Assembly: GCA_023387735.1 (NCBI GenBank)
Contig: JAEWHP010000015.1
Location: 109,913 to 173,912 of the forward strand
DNA length: 64,000 nucleotides
Reading direction: 5' to 3'
Source: Pseudomonadota bacterium
Lineage (GTDB): Bacteria > Pseudomonadota > Alphaproteobacteria > Rhizobiales > Xanthobacteraceae
A program made the position numbers and the translations under genes. Below the pieces are notes generated by a model. It was not told where the DNA came from. It did not search any database and worked only from the letters and a program-made list of their open reading frames with translations. Shown here one piece after another: positions 20,226-29,042 of the stretch; positions within the stretch are counted from its first letter, which is position 1, and each line of letters opens with the position of its first letter.

Positions 20226-21301
20226 CGCACATCCTCGTCGCAACCGATGCGTGGCATCCCCAGGTCAACGGGGTGGTCCGCACGTTGACGATGATGGCGG
20301 ACGCGGCAAAAGGCTTTGGCGTCGACATCAGTTTCCTGACGCCGCAGCCGTTCCGTACCTTTGCGATGCCGAGCTATCCGGATCTGCGCCTCGCTTTGCC
20401 CGATCCATCGAAAGTCGCCCGCCTGATCGAAGCTGCCAGGCCCGACGGCATTCACATCGCGACCGAAGGCCCGATCGGCTTCATGGTGCGCCGCTATTGC
20501 CGCAAGCACGGGCTGCCGTTCACCACGAGCTTCCACACCCGCTTTCCCGAATACGTCTCGGCGCGATCGCCGATCCCGGAAAGCTGGGTATGGCGCATGC
20601 TGCGCTGGTTCCACAAACCGAGCCAGGCGGTGATGGCGGCCACGCCGGCGCTGGCAGCCGAACTGCGTATGCGCGGGTTTCGCAATGTGGTGCTGTGCTC
20701 GCGCGGCGTCGATACCGCGCTGTTCCATCCACGCGCGACCGATCTTTGCCTTCCGAAGCCGGTGTTCCTCAGCGTCGGCCGCGTCGCGGTCGAGAAGAAT
20801 CTCGAAGCCTTCCTCGAACTCGATCTGCCCGGCACCAAGCTCGTCGTCGGCGACGGCCCGGCGCGTGCGGCGCTGGAGCGGCGGTTTCCGGATGCCGTGT
20901 TTCTGGGCGCGCGGCATGGCGAGGAACTGGCCGAGATCTACGCGGCGGCGGATGTCTTCGTGTTCCCGAGCAAGACCGACACTTTTGGCCTCGTGCTGCT
21001 CGAGGCGCTGGCCAGCGGCTTGCCGGTTGCGGCTTTCCCGGTCGCTGGTCCCCGCGACGTGATCGGCACCGAGCCGGTCGGCGTCCTGAACGATGATTTG
21101 CGAACGGCGTGTCTTGAGGCGCTGCGGATTTCGTCCGAATCTTGCGTCCAATTCGCCGCCGCCCATACCTGGCAGTCTTCGGCCCAGGTTTTCGCCGATC
21201 ATGCCCTGAATGTCCGCCCGGTGGAGCCGGAAGGCGAGGTGGCCGAATTTGTGGCGGAAGACCCGCATTTTGCCGCCGGACACCACTTGAAGATCACCTG
21301 A
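20222..21301 (+). CDS. GT4-type glycosyltransferase, probably GDP-mannose dependent
   Basis: A 359-residue GT-B enzyme. The N-terminal lobe opens ILVATDAWHPQVNGVVRTL, the GT4 acceptor-side signature; the C-terminal lobe carries FLSVGRVAVEKN and the donor-binding E-x7-E region FPSKTDTFGLVLLEALASGLPVAAF. These are characteristic of retaining alpha-mannosyl or alpha-glucosyl transferases acting on lipids (PimB/MgtA/SqdX-like). It overlaps the LpxH-like phosphoesterase by 4 bp, so the two are made together, probably for a membrane glycolipid. A donor of GDP-mannose is plausible given manC at 6.3 kb, but not demonstrated. Confidence 0.82.
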   Translation: MTHILVATDAWHPQVNGVVRTLTMMADAAKGFGVDISFLTPQPFRTFAMPSYPDLRLALPDPSKVARLIEAARPDGIHIATEGPIGFMVRRYCRKHGLPFTTSFHTRFPEYVSARSPIPESWVWRMLRWFHKPSQAVMAATPALAAELRMRGFRNVVLCSRGVDTALFHPRATDLCLPKPVFLSVGRVAVEKNLEAFLELDLPGTKLVVGDGPARAALERRFPDAVFLGARHGEELAEIYAAADVFVFPSKTDTFGLVLLEALASGLPVAAFPVAGPRDVIGTEPVGVLNDDLRTACLEALRISSESCVQFAAAHTWQSSAQVFADHALNVRPVEPEGEVAEFVAEDPHFAAGHHLKIT

Positions 21302-21343
21302 ATCTGTATTGCCCGGGCCTGCGGCGCCGCGTTACAAACGGGC

Positions 21344-22333
21344 ATGACCGAAAAAGCCCCAATTGCAGCGGTCGGCGCTGCGGATATCGATGCGGCGGCC
21401 CAGGTGGTTGCGCCATTCGCGGTGCGGACGCCGCTGCTGTCGTTCCCCGTCCTCAACGAGCGCGTCGGGACCAAGGTCTTCCTGAAACCCGAAATGCTGC
21501 AGCGGACCGGATCGTTCAAGTTTCGCGGCGCCTTCAACAAGCTGTCGTCGATCCCGCAGGACCAGCGCAGCGGTGGCGTGGTCGCGTTCTCTTCCGGCAA
21601 TCACGCCCAGGGCGTGGCAGCGGCGGCGAAGATTCTTCACATGCAGGCGACCATCGTGATGCCGGCGGATTCGCCCCTGACCAAGCGGGAGCGCACCAAG
21701 TCCTATGGCGCCGAGGTGGTGCTCTATGACCGCGACAAGGAAGACCGCGAGGCCATCGCCAACGGCATCGCCGGCCAGCGTGGTGCGACGCTGGTGCGTC
21801 CCTATGACGATCCGTTCGTGATCGCAGGCCAGGGCACCGTGGGTCGCGAGATCGCCGAAGACATGACGGCGCTCGGGCTCACGCCCGATATCGTAGTGGC
21901 GCCGGCATCCGGTGGTGGGTTGATCGCGGGCGTTGCGACCGCGGTGAAGGCGAAGTTTCCGCAGGCCCAAGTCATCGTCGCCGAGCCGAAGGACTATGAC
22001 GACCACAGCCTGTCGCTGCGCGCGGGCCATCGCGAGGCGCATCATGCCGCCGGCCGCACCATCTGCGACGCGCTGATGGCGGCAATGCCCGGCGAGATGA
22101 CGTTCTCGATCAACAGCAAGCTGCTGGCAAACGGCGTGACCGCTTCCGACGAGGAAGTCGGCGCGGCGGTGGCCTATGCCTACCGGGAATTGAAGCTGGT
22201 GGTGGAGCCCGGCGGCGCCGTCGGTCTCGCCGCCTTGCTGGCCGGCCGGATCGACGCCAAGGGCAAGAACGTTGTCATCGTTCTGTCCGGCGGCAATGTC
22301 GACGCCGATTTGTTCGCCAAACTCGTCGCTTGA
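21344..22333 (+). CDS. Threonine/serine dehydratase (PLP fold type II)
   Basis: A 329-residue enzyme with the catalytic lysine K59 in RTGSFKFRGAFNK, the cofactor-phosphate loop SSGNHAQG and the glycine loop PASGGGLIAG. It has no C-terminal ACT domain, so it resembles the catabolic or short IlvA/TdcB group and eukaryote-like serine racemases more than biosynthetic feedback-regulated IlvA. The likely reaction is deamination of L-threonine to 2-oxobutanoate or serine to pyruvate. It lies 42 bp after the glycosyltransferase and is closed by a perfect terminator. Confidence 0.88.
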   Translation: MTEKAPIAAVGAADIDAAAQVVAPFAVRTPLLSFPVLNERVGTKVFLKPEMLQRTGSFKFRGAFNKLSSIPQDQRSGGVVAFSSGNHAQGVAAAAKILHMQATIVMPADSPLTKRERTKSYGAEVVLYDRDKEDREAIANGIAGQRGATLVRPYDDPFVIAGQGTVGREIAEDMTALGLTPDIVVAPASGGGLIAGVATAVKAKFPQAQVIVAEPKDYDDHSLSLRAGHREAHHAAGRTICDALMAAMPGEMTFSINSKLLANGVTASDEEVGAAVAYAYRELKLVVEPGGAVGLAALLAGRIDAKGKNVVIVLSGGNVDADLFAKLVA

Positions 22334-22351
22334 TCAATCGATCCTAAAACG

Positions 22352-22389
22352 AAGCCGGGCAGAGCATCGGATGCTCTGCCCGGCTTTTT
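22352..22389 (+). terminator. Strong, probably bidirectional terminator
   Basis: A perfect 16-bp stem (AAGCCGGGCAGAGCAT with its exact complement at 22371-22386), a 3-nt loop and a T tract. It lies between the convergent dehydratase and caspase-like genes. The A residues on the left arm give a T tract on the other strand too, so it may end both transcripts. Confidence 0.93.
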
Positions 22390-22408
22390 GTTGCGTTCAA
22401 CGCTGACG

Positions 22409-24094
22409 TCAGCGCCTGAAGCCGCCGCCAAAACCTCCGCTTCCGCCAAAGCCGGCGCTTTTGCCAAATCCGCCGCCACCGAACGAACTCCGCGACTGCG
22501 TCGCAAAGCGCGGGCTGGAGTTGCCGCTACCGAAGGAACTGCCGAAGTTGCGCGGCGCCATCTTGATCGCTGGCCGGCTCTGCACCCGGATCGGATTGGC
22601 GTTGATCTTGCCGGGGAAGGTCGTGACCCTGCCAGCACCGGTCATTGGATTGGTTTTGATCTTGCCGGGCAGGGTGGTGACCCTTCCAACGGTGCCGTTA
22701 TTGCCGCCGTTCGTGATCCTGGGGTCAAGCTTGCCGGGCAGGGTCGTGATCTTGCCCAACGGGCCGCCGTTGTTGTTGCCAATGTTGCCGTTGTTTATCC
22801 CCCCCTTGGCAGGCAGCGTGATGATCTTCGACTGCATCGGCAGGTTGGCATGTGCGCCGAGATTGTCCTTCGAGATGCCGAGCTTGGGCGACAAGCCCAT
22901 GTTGGCCGGCTTGTACACCGGTGACTTCGCAAGATGCGAGAACTGCATCAACGGCACGGCTTTCGGCTTCGCCTGCAGGATCAATGCGGACTTGGCATAG
23001 GGGCTGTTGCCGTAGTTGTCATGGAACGACTTGTAGACGACCGGCGAGTTCGCCAGCACCGCCTTGTGCCACGCACTTGCCACCAGCAGATTGCCGAGCA
23101 GCAGACGAACGCGGTCGGCAAGCGGATCGTGCGGATAAAGGCGAATGAACTCCTCATAATATTCGGGAGAGCCTTCCGAGAGCACGTAGTCATAGGCCTG
23201 GCGCACCGAACGTGACGGCAGGTCAGACGCAGTCCGGACGACCGGGCTGCGGTCCGGCGTGCGGCTGGCTGCGACGGCCGTGTCGCCGAAGAAATAGAAG
23301 TCGGAGGTCAGCGACGAGCTTTCCCATGGCGTCTGCCGGCCGTCGGTCAGGTTGTTCACCTCGAGCCGGATGCGCTTGAACAATTGCTCGATCGGCAAAT
23401 TCGGCGTGCGGGCAGAGTTCAGGAACGCCGACGTGTACGGGCTATGCCTGCCGTCACCGTCCTGCGCTTCCATGCCCGGCGCCGTGGAGTAACCGACGAT
23501 CGAGCCGCGCGGCGCATCGACGATGGCGAGGCCGCGTCCGGCGTCGTTGATCTCCGGGAACGGGTTGTTGCGGCAGGCGTCGAGCACGACGATGCGCATC
23601 CGGCTCGGGATCGATTCCAGCGTGCCCATCACGTCGACCAGCCGCAGCGAGTTGCCGTCGAGATCGGACGGCGAAGAAATCTTCGCATCGACCGGGAGCA
23701 GATAGTTCTCGCCGGCGAGCTGCACGCCGTGGCCGGCGTAATAGATCATCGCCACCGCGCCGGGGCCGCGGGCGGCGATCTTGTCGGAGAAATCCTGCAC
23801 CGCCCGGACCATCTCGTTGCGCGACAGGTCGATCGCCTGCGTCACCTCGAAGCCCGCCGAGTTCAAGAGCTGCGCCACCGATTGCGCGTCGTTGCCGGGA
23901 TTGGCGAGCTTTGGCGCGGTCTGGTAATTCGAGTTGCCGATCACCAGCGCGACCCGCTGGTCGGCCGGCGGCGGCGCCTGCATGCCGTTGCGGATATCGG
24001 AGTTCGGGGCTTCGGCAAAGGCCGCCCCGGCAGCAGCGAAGCCCAACAGGCCTGCCAGCAGCCCGGCGCATATGTGTGACTTGAAAAGGGACAT
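22409..24094 (-). CDS. Secreted caspase-like (peptidase C14) protein with a repetitive basic tail
   Basis: A 561-residue protein from the ATG at 24094, which gives a signal peptide (MSLFKSHICAGLLAGLLGFAAAGAAFA). The caspase p20 domain spans about 45-270: RVALVIGNSNY, the catalytic His H122 in YYAGHGVQ and the catalytic Cys C174 in VVLDACRNNPF are intact. A middle alpha-helical region follows. The tail (about 420-561) is rich in Gly, Asn and Ser, with four spaced copies of a T-L/F-P-x-K motif (ITLPAK, TTLPGK, TTLPGK, TTFPGK) and a Gly/Phe/Ser-rich end. Bacterial orthocaspases cleave after basic residues; this one would act in the periplasm or outside. Its target is unknown. Confidence 0.87.
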   Translation of the reverse strand: MSLFKSHICAGLLAGLLGFAAAGAAFAEAPNSDIRNGMQAPPPADQRVALVIGNSNYQTAPKLANPGNDAQSVAQLLNSAGFEVTQAIDLSRNEMVRAVQDFSDKIAARGPGAVAMIYYAGHGVQLAGENYLLPVDAKISSPSDLDGNSLRLVDVMGTLESIPSRMRIVVLDACRNNPFPEINDAGRGLAIVDAPRGSIVGYSTAPGMEAQDGDGRHSPYTSAFLNSARTPNLPIEQLFKRIRLEVNNLTDGRQTPWESSSLTSDFYFFGDTAVAASRTPDRSPVVRTASDLPSRSVRQAYDYVLSEGSPEYYEEFIRLYPHDPLADRVRLLLGNLLVASAWHKAVLANSPVVYKSFHDNYGNSPYAKSALILQAKPKAVPLMQFSHLAKSPVYKPANMGLSPKLGISKDNLGAHANLPMQSKIITLPAKGGINNGNIGNNNGGPLGKITTLPGKLDPRITNGGNNGTVGRVTTLPGKIKTNPMTGAGRVTTFPGKINANPIRVQSRPAIKMAPRNFGSSFGSGNSSPRFATQSRSSFGGGGFGKSAGFGGSGGFGGGFRR

Positions 24095-24176
24095 GGCGCG
24101 CTCCTTGAAAGCCCAATGCGGGATTTCGGAGCACGTTAGGTTCGCGCGTTCCGGCTGTACGTGATTTCTGTCACCC

Positions 24177-25151
24177 TCACGCCCTGGCGGGAGAAGCATC
24201 CAATGCCGCCACCTTGAGGTGGAACGGCAGCATTGTGACCGACATCGGCAATTTTCCGATGCTTTCGCCATCGACGTCGGCGCGGACCATCTGGTCGCTG
24301 TCGATCGTGATCCGCGTCGCATGACGCCGCGAGACTTTCGGGTGCGCGAGGTAGCTGCCGTCACCGAGATTGGGAACGATTTTCGTCAGGCTCTCCCAGC
24401 GCCCCATCTCGCCGACCATGATCAGGTCGAGCTTGCGGTCGCCGGGATCGGCGCCCGGCGCCAGCATCAGGCCTTCGCCCGCGCCGTCGAAACTGCACAG
24501 CATCAGGGACCACATCGGCAGATGCTGTTCGGCTTCGTCGTCGATCTTGATCCGATAGGGACGCGGGCTGTAGGTCAGCGACGTGATCGCCGTCATCAGC
24601 ACGTAGCTGATCGGGCCGAGCCGTTTCAGCAGCGGCACCCGCTGCGCGCGCCAGGAGATCGTGGCGGCAGCGCCGACGATGGCGAGCACGAAGCCGTAGC
24701 GCGTCACCTGATGGCCCGCATAGCCCTTGGCTTCGGCGCGGAACACATCGACCTCGCGGGTCTGCCCCAGAGCGATGGCCTTGCAGGCATCGGCGAGCGA
24801 GAGCTGGCCGAAGGAGCGCGAGAGTTCGTTCGATGTCCCGCCGGGCAGTTGCGCCAGCACCAGATCCGGCGCGATCGGCCGGTCGTCGGAAATCACCCCG
24901 TTCAGCACCTCGCTGAAGGTGCCGTCGCCGCCGACGCACACCAGGCGGCGACAGCCGTCGTCCAGCGCCAGCCGCGCCAGCGAGATGGCGTGATTGCGTT
25001 CGCGCGTCATCGCAATGTGATCGTCGGTGAGGGGGCCGAGATGCCTTTCGAGTTCGGCGCGGAACTGCGGCCAGCGCTGGCCGCATCGGCCCTTGTTCGC
25101 CATCGGATTGACGATGATCCTGGTTTTCACGGCCTTCCCCCCGAAAGACAT
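24177..25151 (-). CDS. Diacylglycerol kinase-family lipid kinase
   Basis: About 324 residues, DAGK/YegS/sphingosine-kinase fold. The start TRIIVNPMANKG and nucleotide-binding VGGDGTFSEVLNG plus LPGGTSNELSRSFG are diagnostic. The enzyme probably phosphorylates a diacylglycerol or sphingoid-like lipid on the cytoplasmic face. The ATG at 25151 is listed; a GTG at 25130 has a better ribosome binding site (GGGGGGAAGG) and begins directly with the conserved VKTRIIVNP, so it may be the real start. It lies 82 bp upstream of the caspase-like gene on the same strand; cotranscription is possible. Confidence 0.86.
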   Translation of the reverse strand: MSFGGKAVKTRIIVNPMANKGRCGQRWPQFRAELERHLGPLTDDHIAMTRERNHAISLARLALDDGCRRLVCVGGDGTFSEVLNGVISDDRPIAPDLVLAQLPGGTSNELSRSFGQLSLADACKAIALGQTREVDVFRAEAKGYAGHQVTRYGFVLAIVGAAATISWRAQRVPLLKRLGPISYVLMTAITSLTYSPRPYRIKIDDEAEQHLPMWSLMLCSFDGAGEGLMLAPGADPGDRKLDLIMVGEMGRWESLTKIVPNLGDGSYLAHPKVSRRHATRITIDSDQMVRADVDGESIGKLPMSVTMLPFHLKVAALDASPARA

Positions 25152-25269
25152 TCGCGCCAGCTTGATCGGGGCGGACGGCCAAATCAATCGGAAAGAGCAT
25201 TGTTCGCAGTTGCAACAAGGACTTGCGGCTGACTGTGCGAGCAGCGCTTCAGGCCGCTGAGCTTGTGCC

Positions 25270-26601
25270 TCAGGAGAAGAACGCGATCTTCTCGGCCTGG
25301 CTCATGCGCCGGATCGGCGCCAGCGGGTCATTGGCCGGATTGACCGGCTTTCGCAACATGCCGCTCGCGATGATGGTCGAGCCGAGCGACACTTCCGTCG
25401 GGGCTGCAGGTTCAGGGACAGGCGAAGGCGCCGGTGCCGGTTCGATGGCACGGGGCGGGGGCGGCTGAACCGCCTGCGGGATCGGCGGCACCGGCACGGG
25501 CGCTATCGCAGGCTCGACCGGCGCGGGCTGCGCCAGATTGGTTCGCATCTGGCTTTGCAGGCCGGCCTGCTCGGCGGCGGCTGCGGCGATCTCCTCGTCG
25601 CTGATCGGGTCGGGCGCGCCCATTTCCATCGCGACCATGTCGAGGAGGGCCTCATCATGGGCGTCGGCGTCGAACGCTTCTGTTTCCAAGGCTTGGGCGT
25701 CCTGGACGTCCGGCTCGTGGACTTCCGTGCGCCGGATTTCCGTTTCCCGTATTTGGGCGGCTGCAGTGGTTTGTTCGGCCACCGGCGCGGCCTGCGCGGC
25801 CGGCGCAGGCACGTCTTCCGCAGGCGCAGCCGGTGAAGCGGAAAACGCTTCGGCAGCATGCGCCGAGAAGGCCGTCTCGGCGACCTCAGCCGGAGGCATT
25901 TCCTGCGGAGCGGGCGAGGGGGCCGCCGCCTCGGTTTCCGCAGCGGGCGCAGGCGTAGGATCATCGCCGCCGAATTGCGACAACCGCCCCTCGAGCGCGG
26001 CGAATGCTGCCCCGAGAGCGGCCTTCGCATCGTAGGAGGTGATCTGTTCGGCCCCCGCTTCAATGACGGCGACCTGCGAATCGATCAGGTCGCAAATGCG
26101 CCCGTCATTGCCGATCTCGCGCAGCCGCCAGGCAATCTCCCGCAGCACCCGCGCACCCTTGCGCACCGGCGCAAGGCGCGCTTCCAGCGCAAGGTTGTCG
26201 AGCGCCTCTGCTGCGGATTGCTGGGTCGCCTCGATCGCAACGCGCAAGGCGGCGAGCGCATCGTTCAGTTTGCTTCTCGCGGCGGTTGCAGCGGCTTCAG
26301 CGTCTACGGCCTGCTGCTGATGCGCCGCCAGGCTTTCCTGAAGCAGGTTCTCCTCGCGGTGCGAATTTGCTTCCTTCTGAAGGCTCTCTTCCTTTTGCGC
26401 GGCGAGGCCCTGCTCGATCCGCGCCACCGCGTCGAGCACCATGCGGGTGTCGGCATTGCGGTTGCGCTTGGCGTATTCGTTCAGAAACCAGCGGCCGCGC
26501 GAGGTCTCCATGAAGGCTTCGGCGATCGCGGCATAGTCCTCCTCGCTCGGCAGCGAGGCGCGTGCTGAGATCGGCGAAAGGGCGAATGCATCGTCGGCCA
26601 T
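25270..26601 (-). CDS. Hypothetical Ala/Glu/Pro-rich protein with a coiled-coil centre
   Basis: A 443-residue protein from the ATG at 26601 (MADDAFALSPISARAS). Residues 15-60 (EEDYAAIAEAFMETSRGRWFLNEYAKRNRNADT) form a compact conserved-looking region; about 60-200 is helical and coiled-coil prone (EKEESLQKEANSHRE-type sequence); 200-430 is low-complexity Ala/Pro/Glu with PAPVEPAIAPVPVPPIPQ; and the last residues PIRRMSQAEKIAFFS look conserved. There is no signal peptide or membrane helix. It is divergent from the MFS gene across 76 bp. The function is not recognised; the layout suggests a scaffold or polar-localised adaptor, as an inference only. Confidence 0.7.
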   Translation of the reverse strand: MADDAFALSPISARASLPSEEDYAAIAEAFMETSRGRWFLNEYAKRNRNADTRMVLDAVARIEQGLAAQKEESLQKEANSHREENLLQESLAAHQQQAVDAEAAATAARSKLNDALAALRVAIEATQQSAAEALDNLALEARLAPVRKGARVLREIAWRLREIGNDGRICDLIDSQVAVIEAGAEQITSYDAKAALGAAFAALEGRLSQFGGDDPTPAPAAETEAAAPSPAPQEMPPAEVAETAFSAHAAEAFSASPAAPAEDVPAPAAQAAPVAEQTTAAAQIRETEIRRTEVHEPDVQDAQALETEAFDADAHDEALLDMVAMEMGAPDPISDEEIAAAAAEQAGLQSQMRTNLAQPAPVEPAIAPVPVPPIPQAVQPPPPRAIEPAPAPSPVPEPAAPTEVSLGSTIIASGMLRKPVNPANDPLAPIRRMSQAEKIAFFS

Positions 26602-26677
26602 GCTAAACTCTTCGCGCAAATCACCGCGCGTTACGATAACGAAACACCACGATATCGACCGAATCGCAATTGAATTG

Positions 26678-27874
26678 ATGCCGAGCGAATCAGAAATCCC
26701 CATTGCATCCGAGGGCGCTTCGAGGCGATTCGCCGTGCGGCTGGCGCTGTTCTACGGTGCCACCTTCGGGATGATCGGAACCCATCTGCCGTTTTTCACG
26801 GTCTGGCTGAAGGCGGTCGGCATCGAAGCCTGGTGGATCGGGGTGATCGGCGCCGTGCCGGCGCTGACCCGGTTCACGATTCTTCCCCTCGTGACCAGTG
26901 CTGCGGAAAAGTACTCGCTGCGCGGCGCGCTGACCGTGACGGCGCTCGCAACCGCACTCGGCTTTGCCGTGATCGGCACCCAGCATCTGCCGCTCGCCGT
27001 GCTGCTGATCTATGTCGTCACCTGTTCGCTGTGGACGCCGATGCTGCCGCTGACGGATGCGTATGCGCTGCGCGGCGTGGCGCGTTTCGGCCTGAACTAT
27101 GGACCGCTGCGGCTGTGGGGCTCGGCGGCCTTCGTGGTGGGGGCGCTGGCGTGCGGCATGCTGGTCGACGTTCTCGAAGCGAGACACCTGATCTGGGTCA
27201 TCGTGGCCTTGGGGCTTCTTGCCGCCGTTGCCAGCCTCGGGCTGCAGCCGCTCGACCGTCCCAAGGCCGCACCAACGGCGGTGAAGAGTGCGAGCGCACT
27301 GCTGCGCGATTACGGGCTCCTCGCCATCATCGTCGCCTCGGCCCTGATCCAGGGCAGCCACGCGGCGTACTACACCTTTGCGTCGATCAGCTGGCAGGCA
27401 GCCGGGTTGGGCGGACTGACCATCGCAGGGCTCTGGGTGCTGGGCGTGCTTGCCGAGATCGTGGTGTTCGCGCTGTCGCCGCGCTTTACGCTGGCGCCGG
27501 CACTGCTGGTAATGATCGGCGCGCTCAGCGCGGTCGCGCGCTGGGTGATCACCGCGCAGGAGCCATCGGTCGCGGTGCTCGCAGTGGTCCAGCTTGCGCA
27601 TGGGCTCACCTATGGGCTGACACAGGTTGGCACCATGAGCCTGCTGGTGCGCCGCGTGCCGATCCACATGATGGCGCGCGGGCAGGGCTACCTCGCGGCC
27701 TGCGGCGGCATGGTCTCGATGGCGGCATCGATCACGTCGGGCATGGTCTATGCGGGGTACGGCGCGCGGGTCTACTTCGTGATGGCGGCGATGGCGCTCG
27801 TTGCCGCCGTGATCATGTGGTTCGCCCGGCGATCATTGACGCATCAGCCCCAGAGCGTTGCTTCCGGCGGATAG
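26678..27874 (+). CDS. MFS transporter (MFS_1-like, nucleoside/aromatic-acid permease type)
   Basis: A 398-residue, 12-helix permease from the ATG at 26678. It has the short N terminus and helix 1 sequence FAVRLALFYGATFGMIGTHLPFF and LRLWGSAAFVVGALACGML, which resemble the HcaT/NupG-like MFS_1 group. The C terminus overlaps the convergent dipeptide epimerase gene by 31 bp. The substrate cannot be deduced; the neighbour epimerase suggests but does not show uptake of muropeptide-derived compounds. An upstream start at 26600 would run into the divergent gene. Confidence 0.83.
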   Translation: MPSESEIPIASEGASRRFAVRLALFYGATFGMIGTHLPFFTVWLKAVGIEAWWIGVIGAVPALTRFTILPLVTSAAEKYSLRGALTVTALATALGFAVIGTQHLPLAVLLIYVVTCSLWTPMLPLTDAYALRGVARFGLNYGPLRLWGSAAFVVGALACGMLVDVLEARHLIWVIVALGLLAAVASLGLQPLDRPKAAPTAVKSASALLRDYGLLAIIVASALIQGSHAAYYTFASISWQAAGLGGLTIAGLWVLGVLAEIVVFALSPRFTLAPALLVMIGALSAVARWVITAQEPSVAVLAVVQLAHGLTYGLTQVGTMSLLVRRVPIHMMARGQGYLAACGGMVSMAASITSGMVYAGYGARVYFVMAAMALVAAVIMWFARRSLTHQPQSVASGG

Positions 27875-28839
27875 ACGAGGCTGCCGTCGTAGCGCAGGCC
27901 GTGGTCGCGATCGCGGGCCAGCAGCAGCGGTCCGTCGAGATCGACGAACCGGGCCTGCTGCGCGAGCAGCATCGCGGGCGCCATCGCCAGCGACGTCGCG
28001 ACCATGCAGCCGATCATGATCTCGAAACCGAGCCCTTGCGCGGCGTCCGCCATCGCCAGCGCCTCCGTCAGTCCGCCGGTTTTGTCGAGCTTGATGTTGA
28101 CCGCGTCGTAGCGCGCGCGAAGGCCTGCGAGGGAGGCGCGATCGTGCACGCTTTCGTCGGCGCAGACCGCGATCCTTCGCCTGATGCGGGCCAACGCCTC
28201 ATCCTGTCCTGCCGGCAATGGCTGTTCGACCAGCGTCACGCCGGCGTGGGCGCAGGCGGCGAGATTCTGTTCGAGATTGTCCGCCGTCCAGGCTTCGTTG
28301 GCATCGACGATCAATTCGGATTCGGGGGCGGCCTTGCGCACCGCCGAAATCCGCTCGCCATCGCCTTCGCCGCCAAGCTTGATCTTGAGCAGCGGGCGAT
28401 GTCTGGCCTTGGCGGTCGCTGTGGCCATCGCCTTCGGCGTCCCCAATGAGATCGTGTATGCCGTGGTGCAGGGACGCGGCGCGGGACGGCCGAGCACGGT
28501 CCAGATCCGCTGGCCACGGCGCTTGGCCTCAAGGTCCAGCAGCGCGCAATCCAGCGCGTTCCGCGCGGCGCCTGCGGGCATCGCCGCCTGCAGCGCGTAC
28601 CGGTCCAGCCCGCCGGCGACAGCCTCCTGCATCGCCTGAAGCGCCGCAAGCGTTGCTTCCGGCGTCTCACCGTAGCGGGTGTAGGGCACGCATTCGCCGC
28701 GGCCGGTGTGACCACCCTCGGTAACGGTCGCGACAACGGTCACGGCCTCGGTCTTGGCGCCCCGGCTGATCGTGAAGGAACCGGCGATCGGCCAGCGTTC
28801 GATGCTTGCGGAAAACTTTCGGGAAGGGGTGGAAGTCAT
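27844..28839 (-). CDS. L-Ala-D/L-Glu (dipeptide) epimerase, enolase superfamily
   Basis: A 331-residue muconate-lactonising-subgroup enzyme from the ATG at 28839 (MTSTPSRKFSASIERWPIAGSFTISRG). The catalytic frame is complete: KIK (LLKIKLGG), metal ligands in VDANEAW, VEQPLP and CADES, and the opposite lysine in KLDKTGG. The N-terminal IAGSFTISRG and lid sequences match the YcjG dipeptide epimerases that process L-Ala-D-Glu from recycled murein. It converges on the MFS gene with a 31-bp overlap, so both may be expressed at low cost to each other. Other cis,cis-muconate-like activities are less likely. Confidence 0.87.
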   Translation of the reverse strand: MTSTPSRKFSASIERWPIAGSFTISRGAKTEAVTVVATVTEGGHTGRGECVPYTRYGETPEATLAALQAMQEAVAGGLDRYALQAAMPAGAARNALDCALLDLEAKRRGQRIWTVLGRPAPRPCTTAYTISLGTPKAMATATAKARHRPLLKIKLGGEGDGERISAVRKAAPESELIVDANEAWTADNLEQNLAACAHAGVTLVEQPLPAGQDEALARIRRRIAVCADESVHDRASLAGLRARYDAVNIKLDKTGGLTEALAMADAAQGLGFEIMIGCMVATSLAMAPAMLLAQQARFVDLDGPLLLARDRDHGLRYDGSLVYPPEATLWG

Positions 28840-28916
28840 TTTGAAATCTGGCAAATTCCGAACCGTGAGCTTGCCCGGTACCACCGATTGTGGCTGGTTG
28901 GAGCATGCTCAGGAAA

Positions 28917-28929
28917 GTGGACACCGGTT
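28917..28929. repeat. Short dispersed repeat core (GTGGACACCGGTT)
   Basis: The 13-nt core recurs in inverted orientation at 50981-50993. Its surroundings (GCATGCTC ... TTTTCCGAGCAGATCA) resemble a dispersed intergenic repeat I associate with Bradyrhizobium relatives. Only two copies are visible here, so family membership is an inference. Confidence 0.4.
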
Positions 28930-28954
28930 TTCCGAGCAGATCAATTGGTAACGG

Positions 28955-28970
28955 CCAGATCATGATCTGG
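28955..28970. promoter_or_regulatory. Perfect 16-bp palindrome upstream of the mla operon
   Basis: CCAGATCATGATCTGG is self-complementary and lies 73 bp before the mlaE start. It overlaps 28962-28975 (ATGATCTGGATCAA), one base off the FixK/FNR consensus TTGAT-N4-ATCAA. Either could be an operator; the binding protein is unknown. Confidence 0.4.
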
Positions 28971-29042
28971 ATCAATCTCGACGAGGCCATGCGGCGTGCG
29001 AACGCCTTGCATCGGCAGGTATTGACCTAAGGGATAGGCATC

